From a virus: a stretch of DNA of 32,046 bases. Made by a program: the position numbers and the translations under genes. The notes beneath the pieces are model-generated. The model was not told the DNA's origin and did not search any database. It was given only the letters and a program-made list of their open reading frames with translations. The stretch is from positions 1 through 32,046 of the IMG/VR virus record IMGVR_UViG_3300018080_000427; one strand, 5' to 3'. This document shows, one piece after another, positions 1-6,943 of this stretch (positions are counted from its first letter, which is position 1; every line of letters begins with the position of its first letter).

Positions 1-1
1 A

Positions 2-535
2 AGAATATATCCTGAACGTATCTTAAAAAGGGAGGCGGACAATTATAAAAAAATGATTCAGAAAGGAACTTCATTATCTGAATTAAATCACCCTGAATCT
101 TCTTTAATTGACCTTGATAGAGTTTCTCACATTATAACTGATATATGGTGGGACGGACCTGTATTAATGGGTAAATTAAAATTATTGACTTCACCAGGTT
201 TCCATGAAAGAGGAATTGTTTCTACAAAAGGAGATATGGCGGCTAACTACCTAAGACAAGGTGTTACATTAGGTATATCATCAAGAGGTGTTGGCTCACT
301 TAAAAAAGTTGGGGAACAAAATGAAGTACAGGATGATTTTGAATTAATATGTTTTGACTTGGTTTCCTCACCATCAACACCAGGCGCTTATTTATTTAGT
401 CAACCTGAAGAAAGATTTAACTTTGAGGAAAATCTTGATGAAGAAAAAAGAATGAGAGCTGAGAGAGAAGTTGGACCTTCTGCTAACAAATCTATTGACT
501 TAATGAAAAGATTAACCGATTATTTAGGTTATTAA
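2..535 (+). CDS. 21: Prohead core protease, T4 gp21-like (5' partial)
   Basis: The reading frame is open from base 2, so the true start lies before the window; the ATG at 53 is probably internal. The first visible residues (RIYPERIL...) resemble the N-R/G-R-x-YP segment near the start of phage prohead proteases. The GISSRGVG segment (about 273-296) matches the conserved region carrying the catalytic serine of the S77/gp21 family; the catalytic histidine expected upstream was not assigned. In T4 this protease is assembled into the prohead, degrades the scaffold and trims capsid and internal proteins after L/I-x-E. The following scaffold and capsid genes are in the T4 21-22-23 order, which supports the call. 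Confidence 0.88.
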   Translation, partial: RIYPERILKREADNYKKMIQKGTSLSELNHPESSLIDLDRVSHIITDIWWDGPVLMGKLKLLTSPGFHERGIVSTKGDMAANYLRQGVTLGISSRGVGSLKKVGEQNEVQDDFELICFDLVSSPSTPGAYLFSQPEERFNFEENLDEEKRMRAEREVGPSANKSIDLMKRLTDYLGY

Positions 536-545
536 AATCTATATT

Positions 546-755
546 ATGAACGAGAAATATTTTGTAGCAAAAATCACAACTGATATGGTTGATGAAAATT
601 CAGGAAAAATTAAAAAACTAAGAGAAGAGAAACTAGTCAGGGGTTATAGTCCTACCGATGTGGAAGCTAAAGTAACAAAGATTTACCAAAACTACACACA
701 AGATTGGAGGATTACAGCAATTGTTGAAAGTAAAATTGATGAGGTGATAGAATAA
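546..755 (+). CDS. Small DUF4494-like protein
   Basis: A 69-residue protein starting 10 bases after the protease stop, so probably cotranscribed with it. The pattern (YFVAKI near the N-terminus, a K-rich stretch, then LVRGYSPTDVEAKV and a final WRITAIVESKIDEVI) resembles DUF4494, a small family of unknown function seen in Bacteroidota and their phages, in which a mixed alpha/beta protein has a conserved S/T-x-x-E-A/V-E-A-K/R segment. The function is unknown. The family assignment is by pattern only and is moderately confident; the coding call is firm because spacing, length and codon use match the neighbours. Confidence 0.7.
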   Translation: MNEKYFVAKITTDMVDENSGKIKKLREEKLVRGYSPTDVEAKVTKIYQNYTQDWRITAIVESKIDEVIE

Positions 756-782
756 TTTATTTATACATTCAATAATTGAAAG

Positions 783-806
783 AGGGGACATTTAGTCCCC
801 TTTTTT
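783..806 (+). terminator. Intrinsic terminator after protease/DUF4494 genes
   Basis: A 7-bp stem (783-789 AGGGGAC with 795-801 GTCCCCT), a 5-base loop and a following T-run (801-806, continuing T-rich). It separates the protease pair from the scaffold gene on the + strand. Confidence 0.85.
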
Positions 807-826
807 ATTTTTTGTCAAATTGGAAA

Positions 827-901
827 TATTTATATGTAAATAAAAAATCATTTATCGAAATAGTTAAAATTAAACTTTTTTGATAAATGGTAATATTTAT
901 A
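827..901 (+). promoter_or_regulatory. Candidate late promoter region upstream of scaffold gene
   Basis: It contains TATTTATA at 827-834 and again at 894-901, the second 19 bases before the scaffold ATG; a third copy lies at 758-765, before the terminator. Between the two copies is an inverted repeat, CATTTATC (849-856) and GATAAATG (882-889), separated by 25 bases, which could be an operator or simply AT-rich symmetry. The octamer recurs before many genes in this window. Promoter function is inferred from position and recurrence only. Confidence 0.5.
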
Positions 902-920
902 TATTAAATAAAACAAAAAT

Positions 921-2519
921 ATGGCAAAAGAAAAATCTTTAGTAGAAGAAGCAATCGTCCAAATGAAAAACTTGGAAGAAGCGGTTGCTGAAAATGCAAA
1001 AGGAATACTTGCTTCAACAATGAAGGAAGAAATCAAAGAATTAGTAAAAGAATCTCTGTCTGAACAAGAAGACGACGAAATTGAGGTTGATGCGGAAGTT
1101 GACATGGATGCACCTGAGGGTGATGAAATGGACGCTGATAACACCGAACTCGATATGGACATGGGCGACATGGACATGGGCGACATGGACATGGGCGACA
1201 TGGATGACGAAGACACAATCGACTTAACTGACGTTGAAGATGAAGATGAAATCTTACGTGTATTTTCATTAGCGGGACCTGAAGACAACATTGTTGTTGT
1301 TAAGGACGAAGCTGGTAACATTAATCTTAAAGATAATGAAAATGAATACATGATTGTTGGTGAAGGTGAAGAAGATGACATGGATGACATGAATTCTGAA
1401 TTAGAAGAAATGGTTGGTACTGATTACATGAGTGACATGGAAGAAGGCGACATGTACGAAGAAGAAGACGGTGAAGAATCAATCGAAAGTATTGTTGAAA
1501 GAATTTTCATGTCTGATGAAGACGATGATGATGAAGACATGGGACCTGAAAATATGTTTGACGAAGAAATGGATAACATGGAAGAAGGTAATATGTACGA
1601 AATGGAAGACATGGAAGAAGGAGAAGAAGATTCTGAAGAAATAGTATATGAAATTGTTATGGATGAAGAAGACATGGGTGACATGGAAGAAATGTACGGA
1701 GGAAACAAAGACGATTTCAAAAGAAGAAAAGGACACAAAACTGGTGATGTAGATGGTCATTATAAAGATTATGAACTTGAAGAAGGTGATGAGTACATGG
1801 AAGACATGGACGAACCTATGATGGAATCTAAAATGACTATGAAACCTAAAGGTGTTGGAATGGGTAAACCAAATAAGAAAAAAGTGTATTCAAAAAAACC
1901 TAACATGGAAGGTGGTTTTAAAACTGTTAAGAAAAATGCTAACAAAACCATGGGCACAGGTAAGGCAAAATTTGAGTACAAAGAAGGTGAAAATCTTGAG
2001 GGTAAAATGAAACCTGTTAAAAAGATGGAAACCAAAGAGGCGGCAAGAACTTACGGAAAAGGTTCTAAATCAGGTCGTGGTTTAAGAAAAGCAGTCACAC
2101 CTAACAGAAACCTAACTTTCGAAAGTACCGCAAAAGAAGTACAAATTCTTAGAGAGAAAAATGAAGAGTACAGAAAAGCACTTAATGTATTCAGAAACAA
2201 ATTAAATGAAGTGGCTGTGTTTAATTCTAACTTGGCTTACGCAACACGTTTGTTTACTGAACATTCAACATCTAAACAAGAAAAAATTAACATCTTGAGA
2301 AGATTTGACAGTGTTGAGACTATCAAAGAATCTAAGAACTTATACAAAGCTATTAAAGATGAGCTTTCAGTTAAGACAAGTCAACCAATGAATGAGTCAA
2401 TTGAACGTAAAATTGAAAACGTACAAGCAACAGGTTCAGCGGCTAACTTGATTGAGTCTAAAACTTATGAAAATCCTCAGTTCTTAAGAATGAAAGATTT
2501 AATGGCAAAAATAAAATAA
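921..2519 (+). CDS. 22: Prohead scaffold/core protein, T4 gp22-like
   Basis: A 532-residue protein between the protease and the capsid gene, the position of T4 gene 22. The first 275 or so residues are extremely acidic and rich in D, E, M and G, with MDMGD repeated in tandem and a looser duplication (DMEEGDMYEEE near 1437 and NMEEGNMYEME near 1577). The middle (about residues 280-390) is Lys-rich and low complexity. The last 130 residues are predicted helical (for example LREKNEEYRKALNVFRNKLN), like a scaffold core. In T4 the gp22 core shapes the prohead and is then degraded by gp21. It is much longer than T4 gp22 (about 270 aa), mainly because of the acidic expansion. No Shine-Dalgarno is visible; the start is preceded by A-rich sequence. 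The functional call rests mainly on gene order and composition. Confidence 0.8.
   Translation: MAKEKSLVEEAIVQMKNLEEAVAENAKGILASTMKEEIKELVKESLSEQEDDEIEVDAEVDMDAPEGDEMDADNTELDMDMGDMDMGDMDMGDMDDEDTIDLTDVEDEDEILRVFSLAGPEDNIVVVKDEAGNINLKDNENEYMIVGEGEEDDMDDMNSELEEMVGTDYMSDMEEGDMYEEEDGEESIESIVERIFMSDEDDDDEDMGPENMFDEEMDNMEEGNMYEMEDMEEGEEDSEEIVYEIVMDEEDMGDMEEMYGGNKDDFKRRKGHKTGDVDGHYKDYELEEGDEYMEDMDEPMMESKMTMKPKGVGMGKPNKKKVYSKKPNMEGGFKTVKKNANKTMGTGKAKFEYKEGENLEGKMKPVKKMETKEAARTYGKGSKSGRGLRKAVTPNRNLTFESTAKEVQILREKNEEYRKALNVFRNKLNEVAVFNSNLAYATRLFTEHSTSKQEKINILRRFDSVETIKESKNLYKAIKDELSVKTSQPMNESIERKIENVQATGSAANLIESKTYENPQFLRMKDLMAKIK
1155..1199 (+). repeat. Three perfect 15-bp tandem repeats in the scaffold gene
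   Basis: The unit ATGGACATGGGCGAC occurs three times without change at 1155-1169, 1170-1184 and 1185-1199, encoding MDMGD three times. The unit length keeps the frame, so copy number can change without breaking the gene. Perfect identity suggests recent expansion. Confidence 0.95.
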
Positions 2520-2555
2520 AAATAAACTAAACAAAATTAATAAAAAACCAAAAAA

Positions 2556-4391
2556 ATGGGAGCATTATTAGAATCAGGTCTTGTTGGTAATATCGGTCTT
2601 AAGCACCTTAAAGTTATCAAAGAAGACACAATTAACAAATGGGACAAATTAGGGTTCCTTGAAGGTCTTAAAGGCCACCTAAAAGAAAACGTAGCTCAGC
2701 TTTATGAAAACCAAGCTAGCTTCTTGATTAACGAAGCAACTTCTGACGGTTCTTCAGGTTCTTTTGAAACTGTTGTATTCCCAATCGTTAGACGTGTGTT
2801 CTCTAAATTGTTAGCAAACGATATCGTTTCTGTACAAGCAATGAACTTACCTATCGGTAAATTGTTCTACTTTGTACCTAAAATCCAAGGTTATTCTGGT
2901 GGTACTAACACTGAATGGAGTGATGTATCTTCAGGTGACCACTACGCACCTGTAGGTGGTCCTGGTAACTATCCTGGTGACCCAAATGCAGGATACACAG
3001 GAGCAGGAGCATACACTAAGAACCTTTATGATTTATTCTATGAAGGTACTGAACCAGGTTTAGACCCAGCAGGTTTATTCGACTACTCAAAAGGTCGTTG
3101 GTCGGCTATTACCGCAAGTACTGATATTCAATATTGGTCAAATGGTAATTTAGTTGACGGTAACATTGGTACTGAAATCGCTTCAGGTAACACAAGAAAA
3201 GTTATCGTTAAAATGTGTGGTTTTGCAGACACAGGTGCTGGTAAATTAATCGGACCTAACGGTAACGAAATGGATACTGAAGAATTCTTATCTAGTTTGA
3301 TTATCTTCACAGGTTCAGGTTTAACCGTTGCTGAAGGTTCACCTTGTACAGTATCCACAGGTCCATTATTGTTCAGAGTTGTAACTCAACAATATGGTCA
3401 AGGTATTGTTCAGTATGGTACAACTACTTCAACAACTTGGCCTTCAACAGGTAACGGAGGTTCATTTAAAAATATCTGTTCTGCAGATGGATGTATCTAC
3501 TTAGAAGTTGACCTTTCTTGTCCTGTATGTGCTGATTGTGACTCAACATCTTTAGATGGTTACACTGGTACTACAATCGAATCGGCTGTATCAGGTACTT
3601 CATTCTACGCAGCTTGGAGACGTTACGAAGAGTTAGAATTCGAAGACAAAATTGGTGAAGTTTCTTTCGACCTTGAGTCAGTTACTGTATCTGTAACAGA
3701 AAGAAAACTAAGAGCACAATGGTCTCCTGAATTAGCTCAAGACGTAGCAGCATTCCATAACATCGACGCTGAGGCTGAGTTAACAGCATTGTTATCTGAG
3801 CAAGTAGCGGCTGAGATTGACCGTGAAATCTTACGTGACTTACGTAAAGGTGCGGCTTGGAACCTACGTTGGGACTACAACGGATGGAGAAGAATTTCTC
3901 AAACTACATCTTACACTCAGAAAGACTGGAACCAAACATTGATTACTGCTATCAACCAATTGTCAGCACAAATCCACAAATCTACATTGAGAGGTGGAGC
4001 TAACTGGATTGTTGTATCTTCTGAAGTTTCAGCTATCTTTGATGACTTAGAATACTTCCACGTATCTAACGCATCTCCTGAGCAAGACCAATACAACATG
4101 GGTATTGAAAGAGTTGGTACATTAGCAGGTCGTTACCAAGTTTACCGTGACCCTTACTTCCCAGCTAACCAAGTGTTAATTGGACACAAAGGAACGTCAT
4201 TGTTAGACACAGGTTACATTTACGCACCGTATGTACCTCTACAATTAACTCCTACAATGTACAATCCATTCAACTTTACACCGATTAAAGGTATTATGAC
4301 CCGTTACGCGAAAAAAATGGTGAATAATAGATTTTACGGAAGAATTACTGTTGATGGTGTTCGTACGTTTGATTTAAGAGAATTGAGATAA
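2556..4391 (+). CDS. 23: Major capsid protein, T4 gp23-like
   Basis: A 611-residue protein in the T4 gene 23 position. The N-terminal 60 residues are helical (NKWDKLGFLEGLKG, then AQLYENQASFLINEA) and resemble the gp23 pro-region with its A-K-I-F-E-N-Q segment. I58-N59-E60|A61 fits the gp21 rule of cleavage after L/I-x-E, so residues 1-60 are probably removed at maturation. The segment around DIVSVQAMNLPIGKLFYFVP and the C-terminal GIMTRYAKKMVNNRFYGR region are typical of the family. Between about residues 270 and 330 there is an insertion-like stretch with several cysteines (CSADGC, then SCPVCADC), possibly a surface domain. Codon use is less AT-rich than in the neighbours, as expected for the most highly expressed gene. 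The A-rich leader has no Shine-Dalgarno. Confidence 0.95.
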   Translation: MGALLESGLVGNIGLKHLKVIKEDTINKWDKLGFLEGLKGHLKENVAQLYENQASFLINEATSDGSSGSFETVVFPIVRRVFSKLLANDIVSVQAMNLPIGKLFYFVPKIQGYSGGTNTEWSDVSSGDHYAPVGGPGNYPGDPNAGYTGAGAYTKNLYDLFYEGTEPGLDPAGLFDYSKGRWSAITASTDIQYWSNGNLVDGNIGTEIASGNTRKVIVKMCGFADTGAGKLIGPNGNEMDTEEFLSSLIIFTGSGLTVAEGSPCTVSTGPLLFRVVTQQYGQGIVQYGTTTSTTWPSTGNGGSFKNICSADGCIYLEVDLSCPVCADCDSTSLDGYTGTTIESAVSGTSFYAAWRRYEELEFEDKIGEVSFDLESVTVSVTERKLRAQWSPELAQDVAAFHNIDAEAELTALLSEQVAAEIDREILRDLRKGAAWNLRWDYNGWRRISQTTSYTQKDWNQTLITAINQLSAQIHKSTLRGGANWIVVSSEVSAIFDDLEYFHVSNASPEQDQYNMGIERVGTLAGRYQVYRDPYFPANQVLIGHKGTSLLDTGYIYAPYVPLQLTPTMYNPFNFTPIKGIMTRYAKKMVNNRFYGRITVDGVRTFDLRELR

Positions 4392-4411
4392 TCAAATCTT
4401 TAAATAATCAC

Positions 4412-4440
4412 AAAAAGGTCAGAGAAATCTGACCTTTTTT
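4412..4440 (+). terminator. Strong terminator after capsid gene
   Basis: A 12-bp stem (4412-4423 AAAAAGGTCAGA with 4428-4439 TCTGACCTTTTT), a GAAA tetraloop and a run of T. It isolates the highly expressed capsid gene from the inserted endonuclease downstream. Confidence 0.92.
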
Positions 4441-4474
4441 TTGTTATATATTGACACAATCGAGTTTATGGTTA

Positions 4475-4482
4475 TATTTATA
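4475..4482 (+). promoter_or_regulatory. TATTTATA motif before HNH gene
   Basis: The octamer ends 4 bases before the ATG at 4487. If it is a -10 element the transcript would begin at or inside the start codon (leaderless), so its role here is less certain than at sites with a 13-19 base gap. Confidence 0.4.
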
Positions 4483-4486
4483 ATAT

Positions 4487-5173
4487 ATGAAAAAGATTAT
4501 TTTAGACCAAAATACAATTAATGAAATAATTAGATTGTATAATGAAGAAATGTTAGGTTCGCCTACTATATCTGAAAAAATAGGAATTCATAAAACTGTT
4601 ATAGTTAGAATTTTAAAAGAAAATGGTGTTAATGTTGGTAAATCGGGTAGAAAATTTAAAGGAGGTAAATCTGAGAGTGATAAGAGGTATTATAAAAATA
4701 ATAGAGATAAGAGATTGAAATACTTTTCAGAATGGCAAAAAGAAAACAGAGAACATTTAAACAATTACCACAAAGAATGGAGAGAAAAGAATATTGATAA
4801 ACATCGAGAAAATAAAAGAAACTACGAAAGAACTCGTAAAGCAAACGACCCCCTCTATAAACTAATCTCCAATTTCAGAACCGCAATATATCAAGTTCTA
4901 AAAGAAAATAATGTTGATAAGAACGGACATTATTTTGAAATTTTAAAGTATTCTCCTGAAGAGTTAATATCTCATTTAGAAAATCAATTTAAGGGGGGTA
5001 TGACGTGGGATAATTATGGTGAGTGGCATGTTGACCATATATTGCCAATAACGTCATTTAACATACAAGAAATTGGTGACAACGAGTTTATGAAATGTTG
5101 GTCACTTAACAATCTACAACCAATGTGGGGTAAGGAAAACATTAAAAAATCCAACAAAATACTTATTTCATAA
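4487..5173 (+). CDS. Free-standing HNH homing endonuclease
   Basis: A 228-residue protein. Residues 25-48 (SPTISEKIGIHKTVIVRILK) look like a helix-turn-helix DNA-binding segment. Residues 55-120 are basic, with repeated K-E-W/N-R-E patterns. The C-terminus carries the HNH nuclease motif: H181-V-D183-H184-I-L-P, then W205-S-L-N-N-L-Q-P, then K216-E-N-I-K-K-S-N-K. This arrangement, with YSPEELISHLENQF before it, is typical of phage HNH nucleases that nick or cut DNA and spread by homing. The gene sits alone between the capsid terminator and a virion-type gene, with its own upstream motif, as expected of an insertion next to a conserved gene. The likely target is the capsid-gene region of relatives lacking it. 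Confidence 0.88.
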   Translation: MKKIILDQNTINEIIRLYNEEMLGSPTISEKIGIHKTVIVRILKENGVNVGKSGRKFKGGKSESDKRYYKNNRDKRLKYFSEWQKENREHLNNYHKEWREKNIDKHRENKRNYERTRKANDPLYKLISNFRTAIYQVLKENNVDKNGHYFEILKYSPEELISHLENQFKGGMTWDNYGEWHVDHILPITSFNIQEIGDNEFMKCWSLNNLQPMWGKENIKKSNKILIS

Positions 5174-5181
5174 TATTTATA
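5174..5181 (+). promoter_or_regulatory. TATTTATA motif before 5186 gene
   Basis: The 15 bases 5171-5185 (TAATATTTATATATT) are identical to 891-905 before the scaffold gene. Here the octamer ends only 4 bases before the ATG at 5186, so a transcript from it would be leaderless or nearly so. Confidence 0.45.
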
Positions 5182-5185
5182 TATT

Positions 5186-5599
5186 ATGAGTGGTCTTCGT
5201 CAATTAATTAAAGAAAGTCTTTTATTAGAAAAAAGAATTGCTCAGTTGTCAGCAAATATTGAGGTAACATTTGCATTTGATGTTGACAGAACTCACCACG
5301 CCTATATAAGAAGGAAAAGAGAGGGTATTGAGGGGTATGACGATAGGGAAATTTCAAATGGGGAAATAAGTTATATCGTACAACAAGCTCGAAATGAAAT
5401 TGCTGAAAAGATTATTTCGGGGGAGATTGGTGAAGGTGATGCCTTTGTAATTAAATCACCTGAAAAAAACATGGCCATGTCTGTTGTTCCAAATCAAGAA
5501 ATGGGTTTATATTGGAAACTTTACATAACCACTGTATTCAGGGAAACATATGATAATCCTTTTAGGGTTGGTAGAGACCAAGTGGTTATTTGGATATAA
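5186..5599 (+). CDS. Putative capsid-internal protein with short N-terminal targeting peptide
   Basis: A 137-residue protein of unknown function. It begins MSGLRQLIKESLLLE|KR: a short amphipathic helix ending in L13-L-E15, a possible prohead protease site and similar in kind to the T4 capsid-targeting sequences of internal proteins. The rest (from about residue 23) looks like one small alpha/beta domain with no recognised motif. The ATG at 5186 is chosen because it retains the terminal peptide; the upstream endonuclease stop is 12 bases away. Internal-protein status is inferred from the peptide and from neighbours with similar peptides. Confidence 0.65.
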   Translation: MSGLRQLIKESLLLEKRIAQLSANIEVTFAFDVDRTHHAYIRRKREGIEGYDDREISNGEISYIVQQARNEIAEKIISGEIGEGDAFVIKSPEKNMAMSVVPNQEMGLYWKLYITTVFRETYDNPFRVGRDQVVIWI

Positions 5600-5720
5600 A
5601 AAACAGGGGGTTGTATCTGAATCGTTCCTTCCCTGTTTCAATCAGGATTTTTTCGCCCTGACCGCCTATAATTAAATATTTGTATCTGAATCGTTTCCTT
5701 TAATTACAATACAAATATAC
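5598..5720 (-). ncRNA. Possible small RNA or hairpin cluster with two 20-nt repeats
   Basis: A 170-base gap without a gene. The direct repeats TTGTATCTGAATCGTTCCTT (5611-5630) and TTGTATCTGAATCGTTTCCTT (5680-5700) differ by one inserted T. Each lies in a hairpin: AAACAGGG (5601-5608) with CCCTGTTT (5631-5638), and ATATTTGTAT (5676-5685) with ATACAAATAT (5709-5718). A third small hairpin lies between them (TCAGG 5642-5646, CCTGA 5657-5661). On the minus strand there is a TATATTTG (-7 type) at 5719-5712, and the CCCTGTTT arm runs into a T-stretch ending near 5598, like a terminator. A minus-strand RNA of about 110 nt would fit. There is no direct evidence of transcription. Confidence 0.35.
5611..5700 (+). 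repeat. Pair of 20/21-bp direct repeats
   Basis: The copies are at 5611-5630 and 5680-5700, identical except for one extra T in the second, with 49 bases between them. No third copy was noticed in the window. The spacing and number do not support a CRISPR array. Confidence 0.9.
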
Positions 5721-5742
5721 GACTTTTTTTTGAATTGTTTGA

Positions 5743-5750
5743 TATTTATA
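5743..5750 (+). promoter_or_regulatory. TATTTATA candidate promoter before 5770 gene
   Basis: GATATTTATATAAT precedes the ATG at 5770 by 19 bases, a spacing compatible with a -10 element and a short A-rich leader. The three genes 5770-8143 appear to follow from it as one unit ending at the terminator at 8142-8170. Confidence 0.5.
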
Positions 5751-5769
5751 TAATAAAAACTTGCAAAAA

Positions 5770-6477
5770 ATGAAAAATTTATTTTTAATAAGTGAAGAAG
5801 ACAAAAATCGAATCTTAAATCTTCATGAAAACGCCACGAAAAGACAATATTTAACTGAACAAACTGCACCAAATCCTCAAGCTGACGCTGGAACTATAAG
5901 ACGTGAATTGGATAAGTTTAATTCTGATGAACAAGCAATTGTTGATATTATTAAAAACTATAATAAAGATAATTTTAAGTCTCTTTTAGACACATATAAA
6001 ACAATTAATAATGTGGAACTTGGTACCGATATTTTCAGAGCAATTCAAAAAAGCACCGATAAAGCGGAACTTGCGGACTTAACAAAACATTTAAACAGCA
6101 TTGGGTATTCTCTCGGAGCTGGTAGTTATGACCGAAACACTAGAAGTTACACAGGTTGGAAGATTACACCAAATTCAGAAACACAGGCGGCCGAACAAAA
6201 TAAAACAAAATCAGTTGAGGCGTTTAAAAAATTTCCTTGTGTTGCATCACACCCAAATGCTAAAGAACAACAAATGCCGAATGGTAGTATTACGTATCTA
6301 ATTAATGGTGTTTATTATTATGATAACGGTAGAAAAATGTTAGCAGATAGAACAATGGCGAATTACACATGTAACGACCCTGAATTTAAACAAAAAGGCG
6401 GTTCAAATACAGGGAATAAAAAAGTTGCCGTAACAACACCATCAGATGCGGATTTAGATAACTATTTAAAAGCTTAA
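5770..6477 (+). CDS. Putative capsid-internal protein, annexin-repeat-like segment (uncertain)
   Basis: The ATG at 5770 (MKNLFLISEEDKNRIL) is preferred over a TTG three codons upstream, because it aligns with the terminal peptides of the neighbours and has an A-rich leader. This gives 235 residues. The N-terminal segment I7-S-E-E-D-K-N-R-I-L-N-L-H-E ends at L28-T-E30|Q and is closely matched by the next gene (ITESDRQSILRLHEE...LLSE|Q). Residues about 50-100 (SDEQAIVDIIKNYNKDNFKS, then a GTDIFRAI-type end) weakly resemble an annexin-like helical repeat. The C-terminal half has a small Tyr-rich beta segment (ITYLINGVYYYDNGRKM) flanked by two cysteines. The function is unknown. It is 7 bases from the next gene and therefore cotranscribed. 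Confidence 0.62.
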   Translation: MKNLFLISEEDKNRILNLHENATKRQYLTEQTAPNPQADAGTIRRELDKFNSDEQAIVDIIKNYNKDNFKSLLDTYKTINNVELGTDIFRAIQKSTDKAELADLTKHLNSIGYSLGAGSYDRNTRSYTGWKITPNSETQAAEQNKTKSVEAFKKFPCVASHPNAKEQQMPNGSITYLINGVYYYDNGRKMLADRTMANYTCNDPEFKQKGGSNTGNKKVAVTTPSDADLDNYLKA

Positions 6478-6483
6478 ATTAAA

Positions 6484-6921
6484 ATGAAAAAAAGAACACA
6501 AATAACAGAATCGGATAGACAATCAATCTTAAGATTACACGAAGAATATAAGATGTCTTTATTAAGTGAACAAACATCAACTGAAAGATGGAAAACCGCA
6601 ACTTGTGATGGTTTAAAAAAAGGTCCAAAATGTAAAGATAAAGTTTTAAAAGTACAAATAAAAATTAATGATACATGTCCTACAGATAAATTACCAACTA
6701 AATTAGTTGAGGATGGTATAATGGGGCCTAAAACTTCATCAGCATTTACTGCGTGTGGTGGAGTTATTTCGGCTCAAGGTGGTAGTACAACTACAGGAGG
6801 AACAACAGCGGCGGGAGGAACACCAGCAGCGGGAGGAACACCAACATCGGGAGGAACACCAGCAGCGGGAGGAACAACAGCTGCGGTGGGACCTGCCGAT
6901 GTAATGAAAGGTGATATTTAA
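6484..6921 (+). CDS. Putative internal protein with peptidoglycan-binding-like domain
   Basis: A 145-residue protein. The N-terminal peptide I7-T-E-S-D-R-Q-S-I-L-R-L-H-E ends L27-S-E29|Q, nearly the same as in the previous gene. Residues about 48-95 read VLKVQIKINDTCPTDKLPTK, then VEDGIMGPKTSSAF: the Q-x-x-L/I-N...D-G-I-M/F-G-P-K-T pattern of the PG_binding_1 fold, with three cysteines around it. The tail is a low-complexity linker of GGTTAAGGTPAAGGTPTSGG type. If packaged, the protein could act on the host wall during DNA entry. That role is inferred; the family otherwise binds peptidoglycan next to a lytic domain, and no catalytic domain is visible here. Confidence 0.7.
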   Translation: MKKRTQITESDRQSILRLHEEYKMSLLSEQTSTERWKTATCDGLKKGPKCKDKVLKVQIKINDTCPTDKLPTKLVEDGIMGPKTSSAFTACGGVISAQGGSTTTGGTTAAGGTPAAGGTPTSGGTPAAGGTTAAVGPADVMKGDI

Positions 6922-6943
6922 ATACTAAAAACAAACGAGTAAA

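Noticed and set aside
848-2035. Long open frames opposite and out of frame with the scaffold gene
   Set aside because: They are Ser/Pro- or Phe/His-rich mirror images of the D/E/M repeats, without independent start signals or plausible composition.
4451-4484. Sigma-70 promoter (TTGACA and TATAAT) before the HNH gene
   Set aside because: The spacing is 22 bases, too long, and TATAAT touches the start codon; AT-rich chance is likelier.
5611-5700. Small CRISPR array
   Set aside because: There are only two repeats, with one spacer-length gap containing a hairpin, and no leader or cas genes.
5761-5769. TTG start three codons before the 5770 ATG
   Set aside because: The ATG aligns with the terminal peptides of sister proteins and has the usual A-rich leader.
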